From a virus, in the IMG/VR virus record IMGVR_UViG_3300021407_000002, positions 1 to 57,107 of that record: a stretch of DNA of 57,107 bases; one strand, 5' to 3'. How positions within the stretch are numbered: position 1 is the first letter of the stretch; each line of letters starts with the position of its first letter. The notes below the pieces were generated by a model. It searched no databases. It was not told where the DNA came from and saw only the letters and a list, made by a program, of their open reading frames with translations. Shown piece after piece: positions 32,261-40,257 of this stretch. The position numbers were made by a program, and so were the translations under genes.

Positions 32261-33186
32261 CACACGACCTCCGGAAGCCGCACGGTCGAGTCCCATCTGA
32301 AGTGTCGTGGGTTGCGCCGCTCGATTAAACCATTCCATGCGATGATGATTGCCGCAGCCGCCTTCACGGCGACATCGCGGGTGCTGCGGGCTGTGGCGGC
32401 GCGGAAGTGTTCCCGCACACGTAGCACCGGGCTGCGCGGCGGAAGGTTTGCACCGCTCACCATAGCTTCCCAGAAGGCGTCCAGCCGATCACGCCTCGCG
32501 GTGCCGTGCGCTATGGTCCAGTATGCAAGTCCCGAAGCCGAAGGCGTAACAAACAAGCGCAGCCGCATCCCGGTTTTGATCGCCATATCGAAGTCGGGGT
32601 CGGTGCCGTAAAGCTCATCCAGCCTTTCGGTCAGCTTGTTTCGGTCGAGCGATGCCGGTTCCTGAAGCTCGATGCGGAGGATTAACGCCACCAGGGCTTG
32701 CCCCGCCATGACATTGAGATGGCCATGTTCGCGCGCGATATCGGCGACGCTGCGCGAGATACCCTGGTCGTAATAGTCCCGCTCCGCAGGATCGCAGCCG
32801 AAGCATACGGTAAAGGTGATCACGCATCCGGACAGGATGACCGCGCGCAGTCGGTGCTGGCCGTCGCGCATCACACCCTCGATGTCGAAACAGATCGGGT
32901 GCGGGACCTTCGCTCTATAGCGATTTTCCAACATAGCGCGGGCCATGATCTTTGCTCGTGTCTCACGCAACGGGCGGTTATTAAAATTGCGGTCGAGCAT
33001 TGCCTGCGCCATCTCAGGCCCGATACTTATTTCGAGGTAGACGTGACCGACGATAGTGTACTGCGCGAGAATGGCTGCAAGCTGGTTGACAGCCGAAGCC
33101 TGCGTGCCAGTGGTCGGCAGCTCACGCGGCGCGATCGGCACTGCGTGCGCACTTTTGGTATCGCGTTTCGTCTGCATCTGTGGCAT
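32260..33186 (-). CDS. ParB/sulfiredoxin-fold phage protein
   Basis: 308 residues. The core ISIGPEMAQAMLDRNFNNRP, LRETRAKIMARAMLENRY, PICFDIEGVMRDGQHRLRAV (96-116) is the ParB-like pattern of many actinobacterial and proteobacterial phages. The helical C-terminal half is variable. AAGGA precedes ATG 33186. The stop overlaps the next ATG by one base (TGATG). Function unknown; regulation or nuclease activity possible. Confidence 0.8.
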   Translation of the reverse strand: MPQMQTKRDTKSAHAVPIAPRELPTTGTQASAVNQLAAILAQYTIVGHVYLEISIGPEMAQAMLDRNFNNRPLRETRAKIMARAMLENRYRAKVPHPICFDIEGVMRDGQHRLRAVILSGCVITFTVCFGCDPAERDYYDQGISRSVADIAREHGHLNVMAGQALVALILRIELQEPASLDRNKLTERLDELYGTDPDFDMAIKTGMRLRLFVTPSASGLAYWTIAHGTARRDRLDAFWEAMVSGANLPPRSPVLRVREHFRAATARSTRDVAVKAAAAIIIAWNGLIERRNPRHFRWDSTVRLPEVV

Positions 33187-33215
33187 GGTCTCATCCTTCT
33201 TTATGTTGACGTGAA

Positions 33216-33632
33216 CTATCGAGCCGGGGGGCGGTGTGAAGCGCCCTCCGGCTCCCTTGTTTCAGGCGCTCGTGCCGCCTGAACCTCGATGCCGGCACGT
33301 CGCAGCGCCGGTATGCAAGCAGCGCGGACGCGGCTATTTGGCCCGCCCGGCCCATAGTTGGCAGTGAGGTAGTGCAGCAACCTTGCTTGTATCTTCTCGG
33401 TAAGGCCGCAGCACAACGTCGCGGGATCGGTATTGGCGACCAGCCAATTTTCCAATCCGCCCCAGCCTCCCAAAACGCCCGCTGGCCCGGGTTCGTTGTG
33501 CTTCATAGTGCGCGCTTCATGCGGCAGGAAATGGAGCACGATCCCCGGTTTCGCGCGGCTGGGCTTGCGGTTTGCTCTGCGTGCTCGCCGAGCGCCCGGT
33601 ATCAGTGGAATGCCTGGCAGTTGATCGTTCAT
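33216..33632 (-). CDS. Hypothetical protein of the early operon
   Basis: 138 residues; Arg/Ala/Pro-rich ends and a helical centre (LTEKIQARLLHYLTANYGPG, RVRAACIPALRRAGIEV). ATGA overlap with the zinc-ribbon gene. No domain recognised. Confidence 0.68.
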   Translation of the reverse strand: MNDQLPGIPLIPGARRARRANRKPSRAKPGIVLHFLPHEARTMKHNEPGPAGVLGGWGGLENWLVANTDPATLCCGLTEKIQARLLHYLTANYGPGGPNSRVRAACIPALRRAGIEVQAARAPETREPEGASHRPPAR

Positions 33633-33880
33633 GCTATCCCCCTCCGTTCAAGTGCCTTTCGAGCGGCGACGCCTTTCCGATACGGACGGCAGTTGGTGCA
33701 GAACATCGCCGGCCGGCCGCCTTCGGGACTGCGCGCAAGCCGTGTTCGGCAGATCACGCAATAAAGCGGAAGCGCCCGCCAGGCGCGTGATTGGCAGGTG
33801 TCACAGCGTATCCTCGGCCGCCCGCGTTGCACCTTGTGGATAAGTTGCCGCCGGCAGTCGATGCAGTGGCGCGGCTTCAT
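33629..33880 (-). CDS. Double zinc-ribbon protein
   Basis: 83 residues from ATG 33880 with four CxxC motifs: CIDC, CDTC, CVIC and CTNC, making two zinc ribbons. Arg/Lys-rich between them, so nucleic-acid binding is likely. Its 3' end is duplicated in the 53-residue gene at 31008. Coupled by 4-nt overlaps to the VRR-NUC gene and the next gene. Confidence 0.78.
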   Translation of the reverse strand: MKPRHCIDCRRQLIHKVQRGRPRIRCDTCQSRAWRALPLYCVICRTRLARSPEGGRPAMFCTNCRPYRKGVAARKALERRGIA

Positions 33881-34308
33881 GCTGCCTCGATCACGCGCCG
33901 GGCGCGCGGTATCTGCCATTGATCAATACAGGCCAGCACTTCTGTCGCATCGCGCGCCACCCCGACGCGGCCACCGGCCACCAGCACAGCAGCAGCCACC
34001 GACTGCTGAGCTGCGGACAGCTCACCGTCGTCGGCCTTGATCTCGACGAGGTGGGCGAGGCCGCGGAACAGGATGAACGTGTCGGGAATGCCGGCGATGA
34101 TCCCGCGCCCGATCCGCACGCCAGGCACCTCGCCCGCGTAGTTTGCATGATCGATGCTCCACCAGACCACGCCAGCTCTGCTGACCTTGCCTGGTGGCGC
34201 GATCTCAATCCGCAATACGTCGGCTATCTGCTTCTGCAGCGGGTGCTCGCGCACCACCGGAGGGGTTAACGTGAATCGACGCGCGCTCGGGCTGACCGCG
34301 CGCGGCAC
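33877..34308 (-). CDS. VRR-NUC domain nuclease
   Basis: 143 residues, GTG start. E22 in REHPLQKQIAD, GRGIIAGIPDTFIL (67-80) with PD, HLVEIKADDGELSAAQQ (86-102) with the E-x-K pair and the conserved Gln are the VRR-NUC signature (PD-(D/E)XK superfamily). Phage members act on branched DNA during replication or recombination. Second gene after the Cro-like regulator. Confidence 0.88.
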   Translation of the reverse strand: MPRAVSPSARRFTLTPPVVREHPLQKQIADVLRIEIAPPGKVSRAGVVWWSIDHANYAGEVPGVRIGRGIIAGIPDTFILFRGLAHLVEIKADDGELSAAQQSVAAAVLVAGGRVGVARDATEVLACIDQWQIPRARRVIEAA

Positions 34309-34310
34309 GG

Positions 34311-34577
34311 CTAGGATGCCTGGGCTTGCTGCTGGTCCTTACTGCGGCGCGGCCGGTATTCAGGCCCATGCAGGGGCGAGGTAGCGGCCAGGCGGTCGAC
34401 GCTGGTGGCGATGCCATGCTGCGCCGCGATGCGCGCGACCTTGGGCCACATATGGCTCGGGATGCCCGACCGTTTCCAATGGCTGATGGTCGAGAAGTCG
34501 CGCCCGACTGCCTTCGCGAGCGGCTCATTGCCGCCGAGCTTGGTCACCAGCCGCGCGATCAGTTTCATGTGGTGCAT
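34311..34577 (-). CDS. Cro-like HTH regulator (carph-isopro type)
   Basis: 88 residues from ATG 34577 (or MKLIAR at 34568). LVTKLGGNEPLAKAVGRDFS and TISHWKRSGIPSHMWPKVAR form the HTH of carph-isopro/Cro-like phage regulators. First gene of the leftward early operon, divergent from the repressor gene at 34744; a Cro role fits. Confidence 0.78.
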   Translation of the reverse strand: MHHMKLIARLVTKLGGNEPLAKAVGRDFSTISHWKRSGIPSHMWPKVARIAAQHGIATSVDRLAATSPLHGPEYRPRRSKDQQQAQAS

Positions 34578-34743
34578 GACGGATGAGCCTAACGCCGGCA
34601 TTGCACCGGGTGCAAGCCCTGGCTTGACAGCAAGCATGGTTGATGCGTTTGTGTTGCAACTTGCAAGCACCGCAAGCATTAAGCTGGAAAATACGCCGTC
34701 ATTCCCGTATGTTGCTAACGGTTGTTCCTTGGGGTTCTCGCAA
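34578..34743. promoter_or_regulatory. Divergent switch region with two operator-like palindromes
   Basis: 166 bases between the Cro-like and repressor genes. It holds two near-palindromes of the CTTGCA-N5-TGCAAG family at 34600-34616 (ATTGCACCGGGTGCAAG) and 34660-34676 (CTTGCAAGCACCGCAAG), each with one mismatch, and a TTGACA at 34624-34629. Around the second site a -35-like TTGCAA and a CATTAA flank the 17-bp palindrome exactly, which would place the operator in a promoter spacer. A lambda-like switch is inferred. Confidence 0.65.
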
Positions 34744-35178
34744 ATGCCTCGACCACGTGCCTCCTACGCCCGACAGATATCAGAAGATATGCGCGCCGAG
34801 GTGGGCGATCGGCTGCGCTGGGTGCGTGAAGCCTTCGAGGCCCGCCAGCCAGGCCAGCACACACAAGCAGCATGGGCGGTGAACTTTGGCGTCAGCGCGG
34901 CATCATTCTCGCGCTGGGAAAGCGGGAAACTGTTACCTAATCTCGATGCCCTATACCGCCTGGTCTACCTGACAGGCTGTGATTTTAACTATGTGTTTTT
35001 CGGGGTGCTTTCCGGGCAGATTGTGCCATGGCTGCGTGACGAACTCGCGCGAGCGCATCCTGAACTGCATCACGAAGCGGAATTTTTCCTCGTGCGGGAT
35101 CGAACTGCCGGAATGCGGCCAAGACATCATGGGCGGAATTCGACGCGGCGTGCTGATCCGAGGAAGTCGAAACCTTGA
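34744..35178 (+). CDS. HTH repressor (CI-like position)
   Basis: 144 residues from ATG 34744. An XRE-type HTH: RLRWVREAFEARQPGQHTQA, AWAVNFGVSAASFSRWESG, LPNLDALYRLVYLTGCDFNY. The C-terminal third is Arg/His-rich without a LexA-type peptidase domain, so induction by self-cleavage is unlikely. It is the best candidate to bind the CTTGCA-N5-TGCAAG sites. Confidence 0.8.
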   Translation: MPRPRASYARQISEDMRAEVGDRLRWVREAFEARQPGQHTQAAWAVNFGVSAASFSRWESGKLLPNLDALYRLVYLTGCDFNYVFFGVLSGQIVPWLRDELARAHPELHHEAEFFLVRDRTAGMRPRHHGRNSTRRADPRKSKP

Positions 35179-35378
35179 CCCTTGCCATACGTGCCTCCCG
35201 GCACTTCGTTCCGATTTGTCGCCACGATCGCCCGTCACGCGGGACTGACGCGAGCATAACGTAGCGGGTTCCGCGCGGCTGCCAAGTCGGAATAAGTTAT
35301 CCACTTCATTAATAATACAACTCACGTCGAATTGACGGTGTGTTCACACTCGGCAATCGACCGCTTGAAAATTTGCTA

Positions 35379-35395
35379 CTTGCATCGGCTGCAAG
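35379..35395. promoter_or_regulatory. Operator palindrome before the recombination operon
   Basis: CTTGCATCGGCTGCAAG is a perfect CTTGCA/TGCAAG palindrome with a 5-bp spacer. It lies exactly between a -35-like TTGCTA (35373-35378) and TATGTG (35396-35401), 50 bases before the Gp157 start. Binding there would block the promoter. The -10 match is weak. Confidence 0.65.
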
Positions 35396-35444
35396 TATGT
35401 GCGATCGGTCCGCCCCCACGTATGCGCACTTATGCGAGGTTGGG

Positions 35445-36038
35445 ATGAGCGACGAACCACGCGGGCCAGGTCCCAGCACCATCGAACGCGCGGTGGCTGC
35501 CTGGCAGCGTGCTCAGGTTGCCCTGGCAGAAGATCCGGACCTGGCGGCTGATGAGGCGGCAATCCGCAACGCGATCGGCGATGATCCTGGTGCGGTGCAT
35601 CCTGACGATCTCATCCGGCGCATGGTCCGCGTCGCTGCCTTCGCCTCCACCAGGCAGACTGAAGCCAAGCAGTTCATCGCCAGCTTTCGGGCGCGGCACG
35701 AACGCTACGGCAAACGCCTCGCGATGATCCGCAGTGAGCTGTTCGAACTCATGTCAATCATGAAATATAAAAACTTCAAGGCAGCCGAGGCAACCATCTT
35801 CATCGCGCACGGAAGCCCGGCAGTGGTGATCACTGACGAGGCGGCGATCCCCGATCAATACGTGAGAATGACCAGGACCGTCGACCGCGCGGCGCTGCGC
35901 GAAGATTTGAAACAGGGCGTGGTGATCGAGGGTGCCTACCTGTCCAATGCCGCCCCCTCACTTGGCATCCGTGGGCTGACCCCGGTCGCGGACGTGCCGG
36001 GCGAGAGTGCTGAACCGGCCCAGGAAGGGAGCGAATAA
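35445..36038 (+). CDS. Siphovirus Gp157-like protein
   Basis: 197 residues from ATG 35445. The helical middle (FRARHERYGKRLAMIRSELF, ELMSIMKYKNFKAAEAT) and the beta end (SPAVVITDEAAIPDQYVRMT, then LREDLKQGVVIEGAYLSN) are typical of the Gp157 family, which usually accompanies phage recombinases. Its stop overlaps the RecT start (TAATG). Confidence 0.88.
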   Translation: MSDEPRGPGPSTIERAVAAWQRAQVALAEDPDLAADEAAIRNAIGDDPGAVHPDDLIRRMVRVAAFASTRQTEAKQFIASFRARHERYGKRLAMIRSELFELMSIMKYKNFKAAEATIFIAHGSPAVVITDEAAIPDQYVRMTRTVDRAALREDLKQGVVIEGAYLSNAAPSLGIRGLTPVADVPGESAEPAQEGSE

Positions 36039-37036
36039 TGGCCAGAGCACCAATGGAGATTGCCGTCCGCATTAACAAGCCGTCTGCATTCAACGGCACG
36101 CAGACCGCGTGGAATGTCTTATGTGATTTATACCCAGCGGCCGAGACGCCAGAGATTATTATGGCGGTTATGGAATACTGCACCATGCGAAAGCTCGACC
36201 CGTTCAAGCGCCCGGTGCATATCGTTGCAATGTATAACACGAAGCTGCGCCGTAAGGTGCAGGTCGTCATGCAAGGTATTAACGAGATTGAAATAACCGC
36301 CGCCAGGTCCGGCAAGTGGGCTGGCATGGATGCTCCGGTCTGGGGTCGGGATGTTGAGAGAACATTCCGAGGACAGTTCGAGAACGACGACGGCAGCGTG
36401 CGCGATATCGAGGTAACGCTGACCTATCCGCTGTCATGCAAGGTCACTGTTTACCGCCTGGTCGGGGGCACCCCCCGAGCCTTCACCGAAGAATTGTTTT
36501 GGGACGAGTGCTACGGGCGGGCAGGCTTCCGGTCCGAAGTGCCGAATGCCCGCTGGCAGCAGGCACGCCGACAAATGATCCATAAATGCACCAAGTCGGC
36601 AGTGCTGCGCGCCGCCTTTCCCGAGGATATCACCGAGTATTCCGCTGAGGAAATGGACGGGCACGAGATCGATGCTGGCGGCATCACCATTGACGCAACA
36701 CCCACGCGCCCGCCGACGCCACCCAGGCGTGAGACACCGCAGCACCAGGTCGACGCGATGGACACTGGCGGCCCGGCTGATGAGCCTGACGCACCAGGTG
36801 ATTACCGGATCGCAACCCCGAGCGGTGGTTTCGTCTACGAAGACCCGATCGAGTGGCTCGCAGGCTGGGACAAGCTGCTCGATGAGCTGAAGAACCGGCC
36901 GAATGATCTGCGGGCATTACGAGCCATGAACCGTCGAGAACTGTTTGACGTCGCGGCGGTGAACGAGGGCGCGGCTCAGGATGTTGAGACGCGGCTCGCC
37001 CGTCTGCTCGACCAGCCGCGCGGGGATGCAAGATGA
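36038..37036 (+). CDS. recT: RecT-family single-strand annealing protein
   Basis: 332 residues. The N-terminal 210 residues match the RecT/Bet group: VMEYCTMRKLDPFKRPVHIV, QVVMQGINEIEITAARSGKW, the GRAGFRSEVPNARWQQARRQ and HKCTKSAVLRAAFPEDI end. The C-terminal 120 residues are variable and acidic/Pro-rich. It anneals complementary strands in phage recombination. Partner exonuclease may be the DUF3820 nuclease on the other operon. Confidence 0.9.
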   Translation: MARAPMEIAVRINKPSAFNGTQTAWNVLCDLYPAAETPEIIMAVMEYCTMRKLDPFKRPVHIVAMYNTKLRRKVQVVMQGINEIEITAARSGKWAGMDAPVWGRDVERTFRGQFENDDGSVRDIEVTLTYPLSCKVTVYRLVGGTPRAFTEELFWDECYGRAGFRSEVPNARWQQARRQMIHKCTKSAVLRAAFPEDITEYSAEEMDGHEIDAGGITIDATPTRPPTPPRRETPQHQVDAMDTGGPADEPDAPGDYRIATPSGGFVYEDPIEWLAGWDKLLDELKNRPNDLRALRAMNRRELFDVAAVNEGAAQDVETRLARLLDQPRGDAR

Positions 37037-37242
37037 GCAAAGCACCAGACTACGAGTTGGCAACGATCACCCGGATCGTTCATATGCTGGCCGCGCTGAA
37101 ACCATCAGCCAGGCGGCGCGTCATGGCCTATATTTGCGCGCGTATCGATGCCCTGCCTGTAATCGCTGCGGTCGGTGGGGGCGCCGAGGAAGAGCCGAGC
37201 GAGGCCGAGCCGCTGCCCATGTTTCCGCAGGTGGCGGAATGA
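37033..37242 (+). CDS. Small hypothetical protein
   Basis: 69 residues with a helical start (ATITRIVHMLAALKPSARRR) and an acidic end. ATGA overlaps with RecT and the next gene. Function unknown. Confidence 0.72.
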   Translation: MSKAPDYELATITRIVHMLAALKPSARRRVMAYICARIDALPVIAAVGGGAEEEPSEAEPLPMFPQVAE

Positions 37243-37505
37243 TTACTGCGCTGCACCCGATCGACGTTGACAGTGACCCGACCGAGACGGTGCGCGTGGA
37301 GCGACTGATCGACAGGCAGACGCTGTGCGACCTGATGGACATCGACCCCGATACGCTGCGCCGATGGATGAGGGCGGGTAAGTTTCCACGGCCGCTGATC
37401 CTCGGCAACCTGCATCGCTGGCGGGCGGCGGATTATAACGCCTGGCTGGCTGACCAGGCGAAGCCGCGCAGCAGTAAACCCTCGACCAGGCGGACCACAC
37501 CATGA
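37239..37505 (+). CDS. AlpA/excisionase-like HTH protein
   Basis: 88 residues from ATG 37239. VERLIDRQTLCDLMDIDPDT, LRRWMRAGKFPRPLILGNLH, RWRAADYNAWLADQ is the AlpA/MerR-like winged-helix pattern of phage regulators and excisionases. Candidate directionality factor for the integrase, though encoded 4 kb away. Confidence 0.85.
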   Translation: MITALHPIDVDSDPTETVRVERLIDRQTLCDLMDIDPDTLRRWMRAGKFPRPLILGNLHRWRAADYNAWLADQAKPRSSKPSTRRTTP

Positions 37506-37741
37506 GCCTGCCGCCAGGCCAGCAGGCGACCATCGTCAAGGTCCAGTTGCCACTATCGCCGGAGCTGCGAACCGGCCCGGCCCTGATCTATGATGAGGAA
37601 CGCCAGCACATGCAGGCACGCAAGCTGACCCAGGCAGAGCACAAGCTCGTGGGCCGGGGATTGAAAGCCTACTGCTCGGCCTGGTGGCATGGGGCGATCG
37701 GCTGGGTGCTGCTGGAACGCGCACCGAAACAGCGGTGGTAA
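37502..37741 (+). CDS. Small hypothetical protein
   Basis: 79 residues (ATIVKVQLPLSPELRTGPAL, IYDEERQHMQARKLTQAEHK, AYCSAWWHGAIGWVLLER). Sequence pattern seen in phage recombination operons; function unknown. ATGA overlap upstream. Confidence 0.72.
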   Translation: MSLPPGQQATIVKVQLPLSPELRTGPALIYDEERQHMQARKLTQAEHKLVGRGLKAYCSAWWHGAIGWVLLERAPKQRW

Positions 37742-37743
37742 GC

Positions 37744-38016
37744 ATGAAACCGATAACTGTTAGCGAAAAGCTGCGGCTCGCGCGTGGGTTCTGCAAGGCA
37801 TTGCAGGAAGCCGGAATGACGCCATCGGAAGGTTGCGTCTTGCTCGCGATAACTTATGCCATGTGGATCGAGGCCCAGCCAGACGGCAGTCCCGAGTTAT
37901 GCAGGGCAATGCTCGAACGCGCCCAGAAGACTGCGGCAGGGGCGTTCGAGCTGCTTCGCGCAGAACGCAAGACGACCCAAGAGATGCTCGAAGAGGCAGC
38001 GCGGGCGGTGAACTAA
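37744..38016 (+). CDS. Small helical hypothetical protein
   Basis: 90 residues from ATG 37744: VSEKLRLARGFCKALQEAGM, TPSEGCVLLAITYAMW, then a Glu/Ala-rich helix. The stop overlaps the next ATG (TAATG). No family known. Confidence 0.72.
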   Translation: MKPITVSEKLRLARGFCKALQEAGMTPSEGCVLLAITYAMWIEAQPDGSPELCRAMLERAQKTAAGAFELLRAERKTTQEMLEEAARAVN

Positions 38017-38690
38017 TGGCGCAGTCTCCACTGTTGACCGTTCATATGCCGGGCCGGATCGCCACGTTGCGGCGCGATCATCGAGGGTATCCCGTGCCGT
38101 TCTTCGTCCAGTGGGTTAAAGGCAAGCCAGAATTCCCGTTGTTCGATCCGGTCAAGTGGAAACGCTGCGTCGGGCAAAAGCTGTGCTGGATATGTGGCCA
38201 CAAGCTCGGCCAACACCTGGCTTTCGCTGTCGGCCCCATGTGCACCATAAACCGGGTGAGCAGTGAGCCACCCCAGCACCGCGAGTGCGCCGAGTATGCA
38301 ATGAAGGTCTGCCCGTTCCTCATCAACCCAGCAATGCGCCGCGTGCCCACCGAGAAGTTCGGCCAGGTCAAGCCGCCCGGTGGGATCATGTTCGAAGGCA
38401 ATCCCGGCGTGATGGCGCTATGGGTCACGCCGCGCTTTTCAATCCTGCGGACCCCGACCGGGCCGATTATCGAGATGGGCGAGCCGTCCAAAGTTGACTG
38501 GTTTACCCGAGGCAGGCCGGCTACTGCAGCGGAGGCCGCCGAGGCGTTCAAGGCAGGCTCGATCAGGCTGCTGGCGGCCGCAGACGCCGAGGCCGGCGAG
38601 GCGGGTATTTTAGAGCTGATCAGGCTCCTGATCCCGGCACGCTTGCTGCTGCCGGATCCGAACCTGGTGGTCGAGTTTTCTGCATCGTGA
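38016..38690 (+). CDS. Conserved phage protein with Cys/His cluster
   Basis: 224 residues. MPGRIATLRRDHRGYPVPFF, the cluster KLCWICGHKLGQHLAFAVGP, MCTINRVSSEPPQHRECAEY and VCPFLINPAMRR make a Cys/His-rich domain widespread in proteobacterial phages, function not known to me. Metal binding through C-x2-C and later Cys residues is likely. Confidence 0.8.
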   Translation: MAQSPLLTVHMPGRIATLRRDHRGYPVPFFVQWVKGKPEFPLFDPVKWKRCVGQKLCWICGHKLGQHLAFAVGPMCTINRVSSEPPQHRECAEYAMKVCPFLINPAMRRVPTEKFGQVKPPGGIMFEGNPGVMALWVTPRFSILRTPTGPIIEMGEPSKVDWFTRGRPATAAEAAEAFKAGSIRLLAAADAEAGEAGILELIRLLIPARLLLPDPNLVVEFSAS

Positions 38691-39052
38691 CCCAGCGCGA
38701 CCTGGCCCTGATGTCGGCGACCGCGATCCGGCTTGCTGATGGGATCACCAGGCTGCAACGCCTCGCGACAAGCGACGGGTGCGAACTGGTGCTCAGCCGA
38801 CAAGCAATGGCACTGGTCGAGCAATTCGACTTGCTGCGCCACTACCTGCGGCAGGCCGCGCTGGTGGAGGCGATCAGCGCGGCACCCCCTGGGGTAGCAG
38901 GGCCCGACGCGAAGCAGGCTCAGGCCGCGCGGAAAACCGCCCTAGCGATGACGGGCAAGGCGGCTGGGGGGCGTGCGCGAGCTGACAAGCTGTCAGCAGC
39001 ACGGCGCAGAGCGATTGCCAGCAAGGCCGCGCAGGCCAGGTGGACGAAATGA
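38687..39052 (+). CDS. Hypothetical helical protein
   Basis: 121 residues, GTG start overlapping the previous stop (GTGA). Long helices rich in Ala/Arg, ending with RRRAIASKAAQARWTK, a DNA-binding-like basic tail. No family recognised. Confidence 0.72.
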   Translation: MTQRDLALMSATAIRLADGITRLQRLATSDGCELVLSRQAMALVEQFDLLRHYLRQAALVEAISAAPPGVAGPDAKQAQAARKTALAMTGKAAGGRARADKLSAARRRAIASKAAQARWTK

Positions 39053-39291
39053 ATGATCGCCTCGACCAGATCCGGATCGAACGACTGGCGCACCAGCTCA
39101 TGCTGCTGGCCAGGGACCACCTGCGGGCCGGTCCCACCCATCGGGATCGGGTTTATGAAGTGCTGAGCGCGCTGGCCATGGTGACCGGGGTCATGCTCGC
39201 AGGCACCCAGAGCACGGGGACCGAGGATACGGCCGAACTGTTCTTCGAGCTGGCCATGCGCCAGCAGCTCGCCGCTAGCAGGGTGCAATAG
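39049..39291 (+). CDS. Small hypothetical protein
   Basis: 80 residues from ATG 39049: MNDRLDQIRIERLAHQLMLL, then HRDRVYEVLSALAMVTGVML. Helical; ATGA overlap with the upstream gene. Function unknown. Confidence 0.72.
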   Translation: MNDRLDQIRIERLAHQLMLLARDHLRAGPTHRDRVYEVLSALAMVTGVMLAGTQSTGTEDTAELFFELAMRQQLAASRVQ

Positions 39292-39308
39292 GACGAGGGG
39301 GGGCAACT

Positions 39309-39428
39309 ATGCTGACGGATCGACGGCGTCGGTTCTGGCGCATGGTGACCGGGGGTGCGTTCGACCTGGCAATCGCCCTTGCCGGCGCGGCATTGATCGC
39401 GGCCATGGTGCTGATGCTGCGCCGCTAG
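39309..39428 (+). CDS. 39-residue single-span membrane peptide
   Basis: A short frame with a strong GAGGGGGG ribosome site 7-14 bases before ATG 39309. The peptide MLTDRRRRFWRMVTGGAFDL continues into the hydrophobic span AIALAGAALIAAMVLML and ends RR. It is the last gene before a strong terminator. Possible small membrane effector. Confidence 0.6.
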   Translation: MLTDRRRRFWRMVTGGAFDLAIALAGAALIAAMVLMLRR

Positions 39429-39438
39429 GCGTGTCCAT

Positions 39439-39466
39439 TTTTGCCCCCTCATTTGAGGGGGCAAAA
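39439..39466. terminator. Bidirectional intrinsic terminator
   Basis: TTTTGCCCCCTC, loop ATTT, GAGGGGGCAAAA: a perfect 12-bp stem with A/T tracts on both flanks. It lies between the convergent plus-strand recombination operon and the minus-strand PEP-CTERM gene and would end transcription from both. Confidence 0.92.
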
Positions 39467-39478
39467 GTGAACAGGCGA

Positions 39479-40123
39479 TCAGGTAGCCGAGCGACGGCGG
39501 ATAAAGCCAAGCCCTGCCAGGCCGACGCCAAGCAGTGCCAGGGTGGCAGGCTCAGGCACCGGCGAGGCCGAGAAGTTGCCGGCGATGCTGGACGCGAAGC
39601 TCGCCAGGGTGGTGCCGTCGATCCCCGCGCCCGGGGTCACGTCGATGAAGCTGAGCGAGAGACCTTCAGGCTTGCCGAGAAGATCCGCGGCGATCACACC
39701 CGAATTGAAGGACACCGACTCAGGCGGGTCCGCAGCAGTGAGCGAGAGGCTGTCACCGATGCCGAACACCGCGTCGGTGAAAGAACCGCTCAGGTAGTTG
39801 GTCAGTCCCGCCCTGATCGAGAACGTGCCGTCGAAAGCCTGGGTAACGTGACCAGCGACGGTCGAAGCAGCTCCGACGCTAGTGGCGAGCAGGGTGAGAG
39901 ATGCGGACTTCGGGACTGCCACCGCTGCGTCGATCTGGGTGATGTCAATACCGATGCCAGTGCCGAAGATCGTGGTGGACGTTCCGGCACCATTGGCAGT
40001 CGCGTGGATCGTATCGGCGTCGCCCACCTGGCCCATGGTCAGGATGGTCGTGGCGTGAGCTGGCAGGGCCGCCAGGGCAATGAGCGCGGCCGTGGTGAGT
40101 AGCGTGGTTCGTAGCCTGGTCAT
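39479..40123 (-). CDS. Secreted PEP-CTERM sorting-signal protein (cargo gene)
   Basis: 214 residues. Signal peptide at 1-24 (ending PAHA), a Thr/Gly/Ala/Ser-rich secreted region, and a C-terminal sorting signal: VPEP at 189-192, a hydrophobic span of about 16 residues (ATLALLGVGLAGLGFI) and RRR. PEP-CTERM proteins are processed by exosortase and linked to exopolysaccharide or biofilm formation. No exosortase is in the phage, so the host would supply it. A GGAGG precedes the ATG by 7 bases. Its own promoter region and terminator make it a self-contained moron expressed perhaps in the lysogen. Confidence 0.93.
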   Translation of the reverse strand: MTRLRTTLLTTAALIALAALPAHATTILTMGQVGDADTIHATANGAGTSTTIFGTGIGIDITQIDAAVAVPKSASLTLLATSVGAASTVAGHVTQAFDGTFSIRAGLTNYLSGSFTDAVFGIGDSLSLTAADPPESVSFNSGVIAADLLGKPEGLSLSFIDVTPGAGIDGTTLASFASSIAGNFSASPVPEPATLALLGVGLAGLGFIRRRSAT

Positions 40124-40177
40124 TGGTAACCTCCGGTTGCTTGCGCGGACCGCAAGGGGGTCGCGCTAGACCAGTGG

Positions 40178-40195
40178 TGCAACAATCGTGCTTGG
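40178..40195 (-). promoter_or_regulatory. Sigma-54-like -24/-12 promoter of the PEP-CTERM gene
   Basis: Read on the minus strand CAAGCACGATTGTTGCA follows YTGGCACGRNNNTTGCW except for two bases in the -24 element (TG replaced by AA). The GC of the -12 element is intact and spacing is right. It would start transcription near 40167, about 44 bases before the ATG. Sigma-54 control is known for many PEP-CTERM genes. Confidence 0.6.
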
Positions 40196-40257
40196 GTGGG
40201 GATGTTCAGACGAATCAACGCCCTCCGAGGAAATGCACGGCGTGCACGTTGGCCCGG

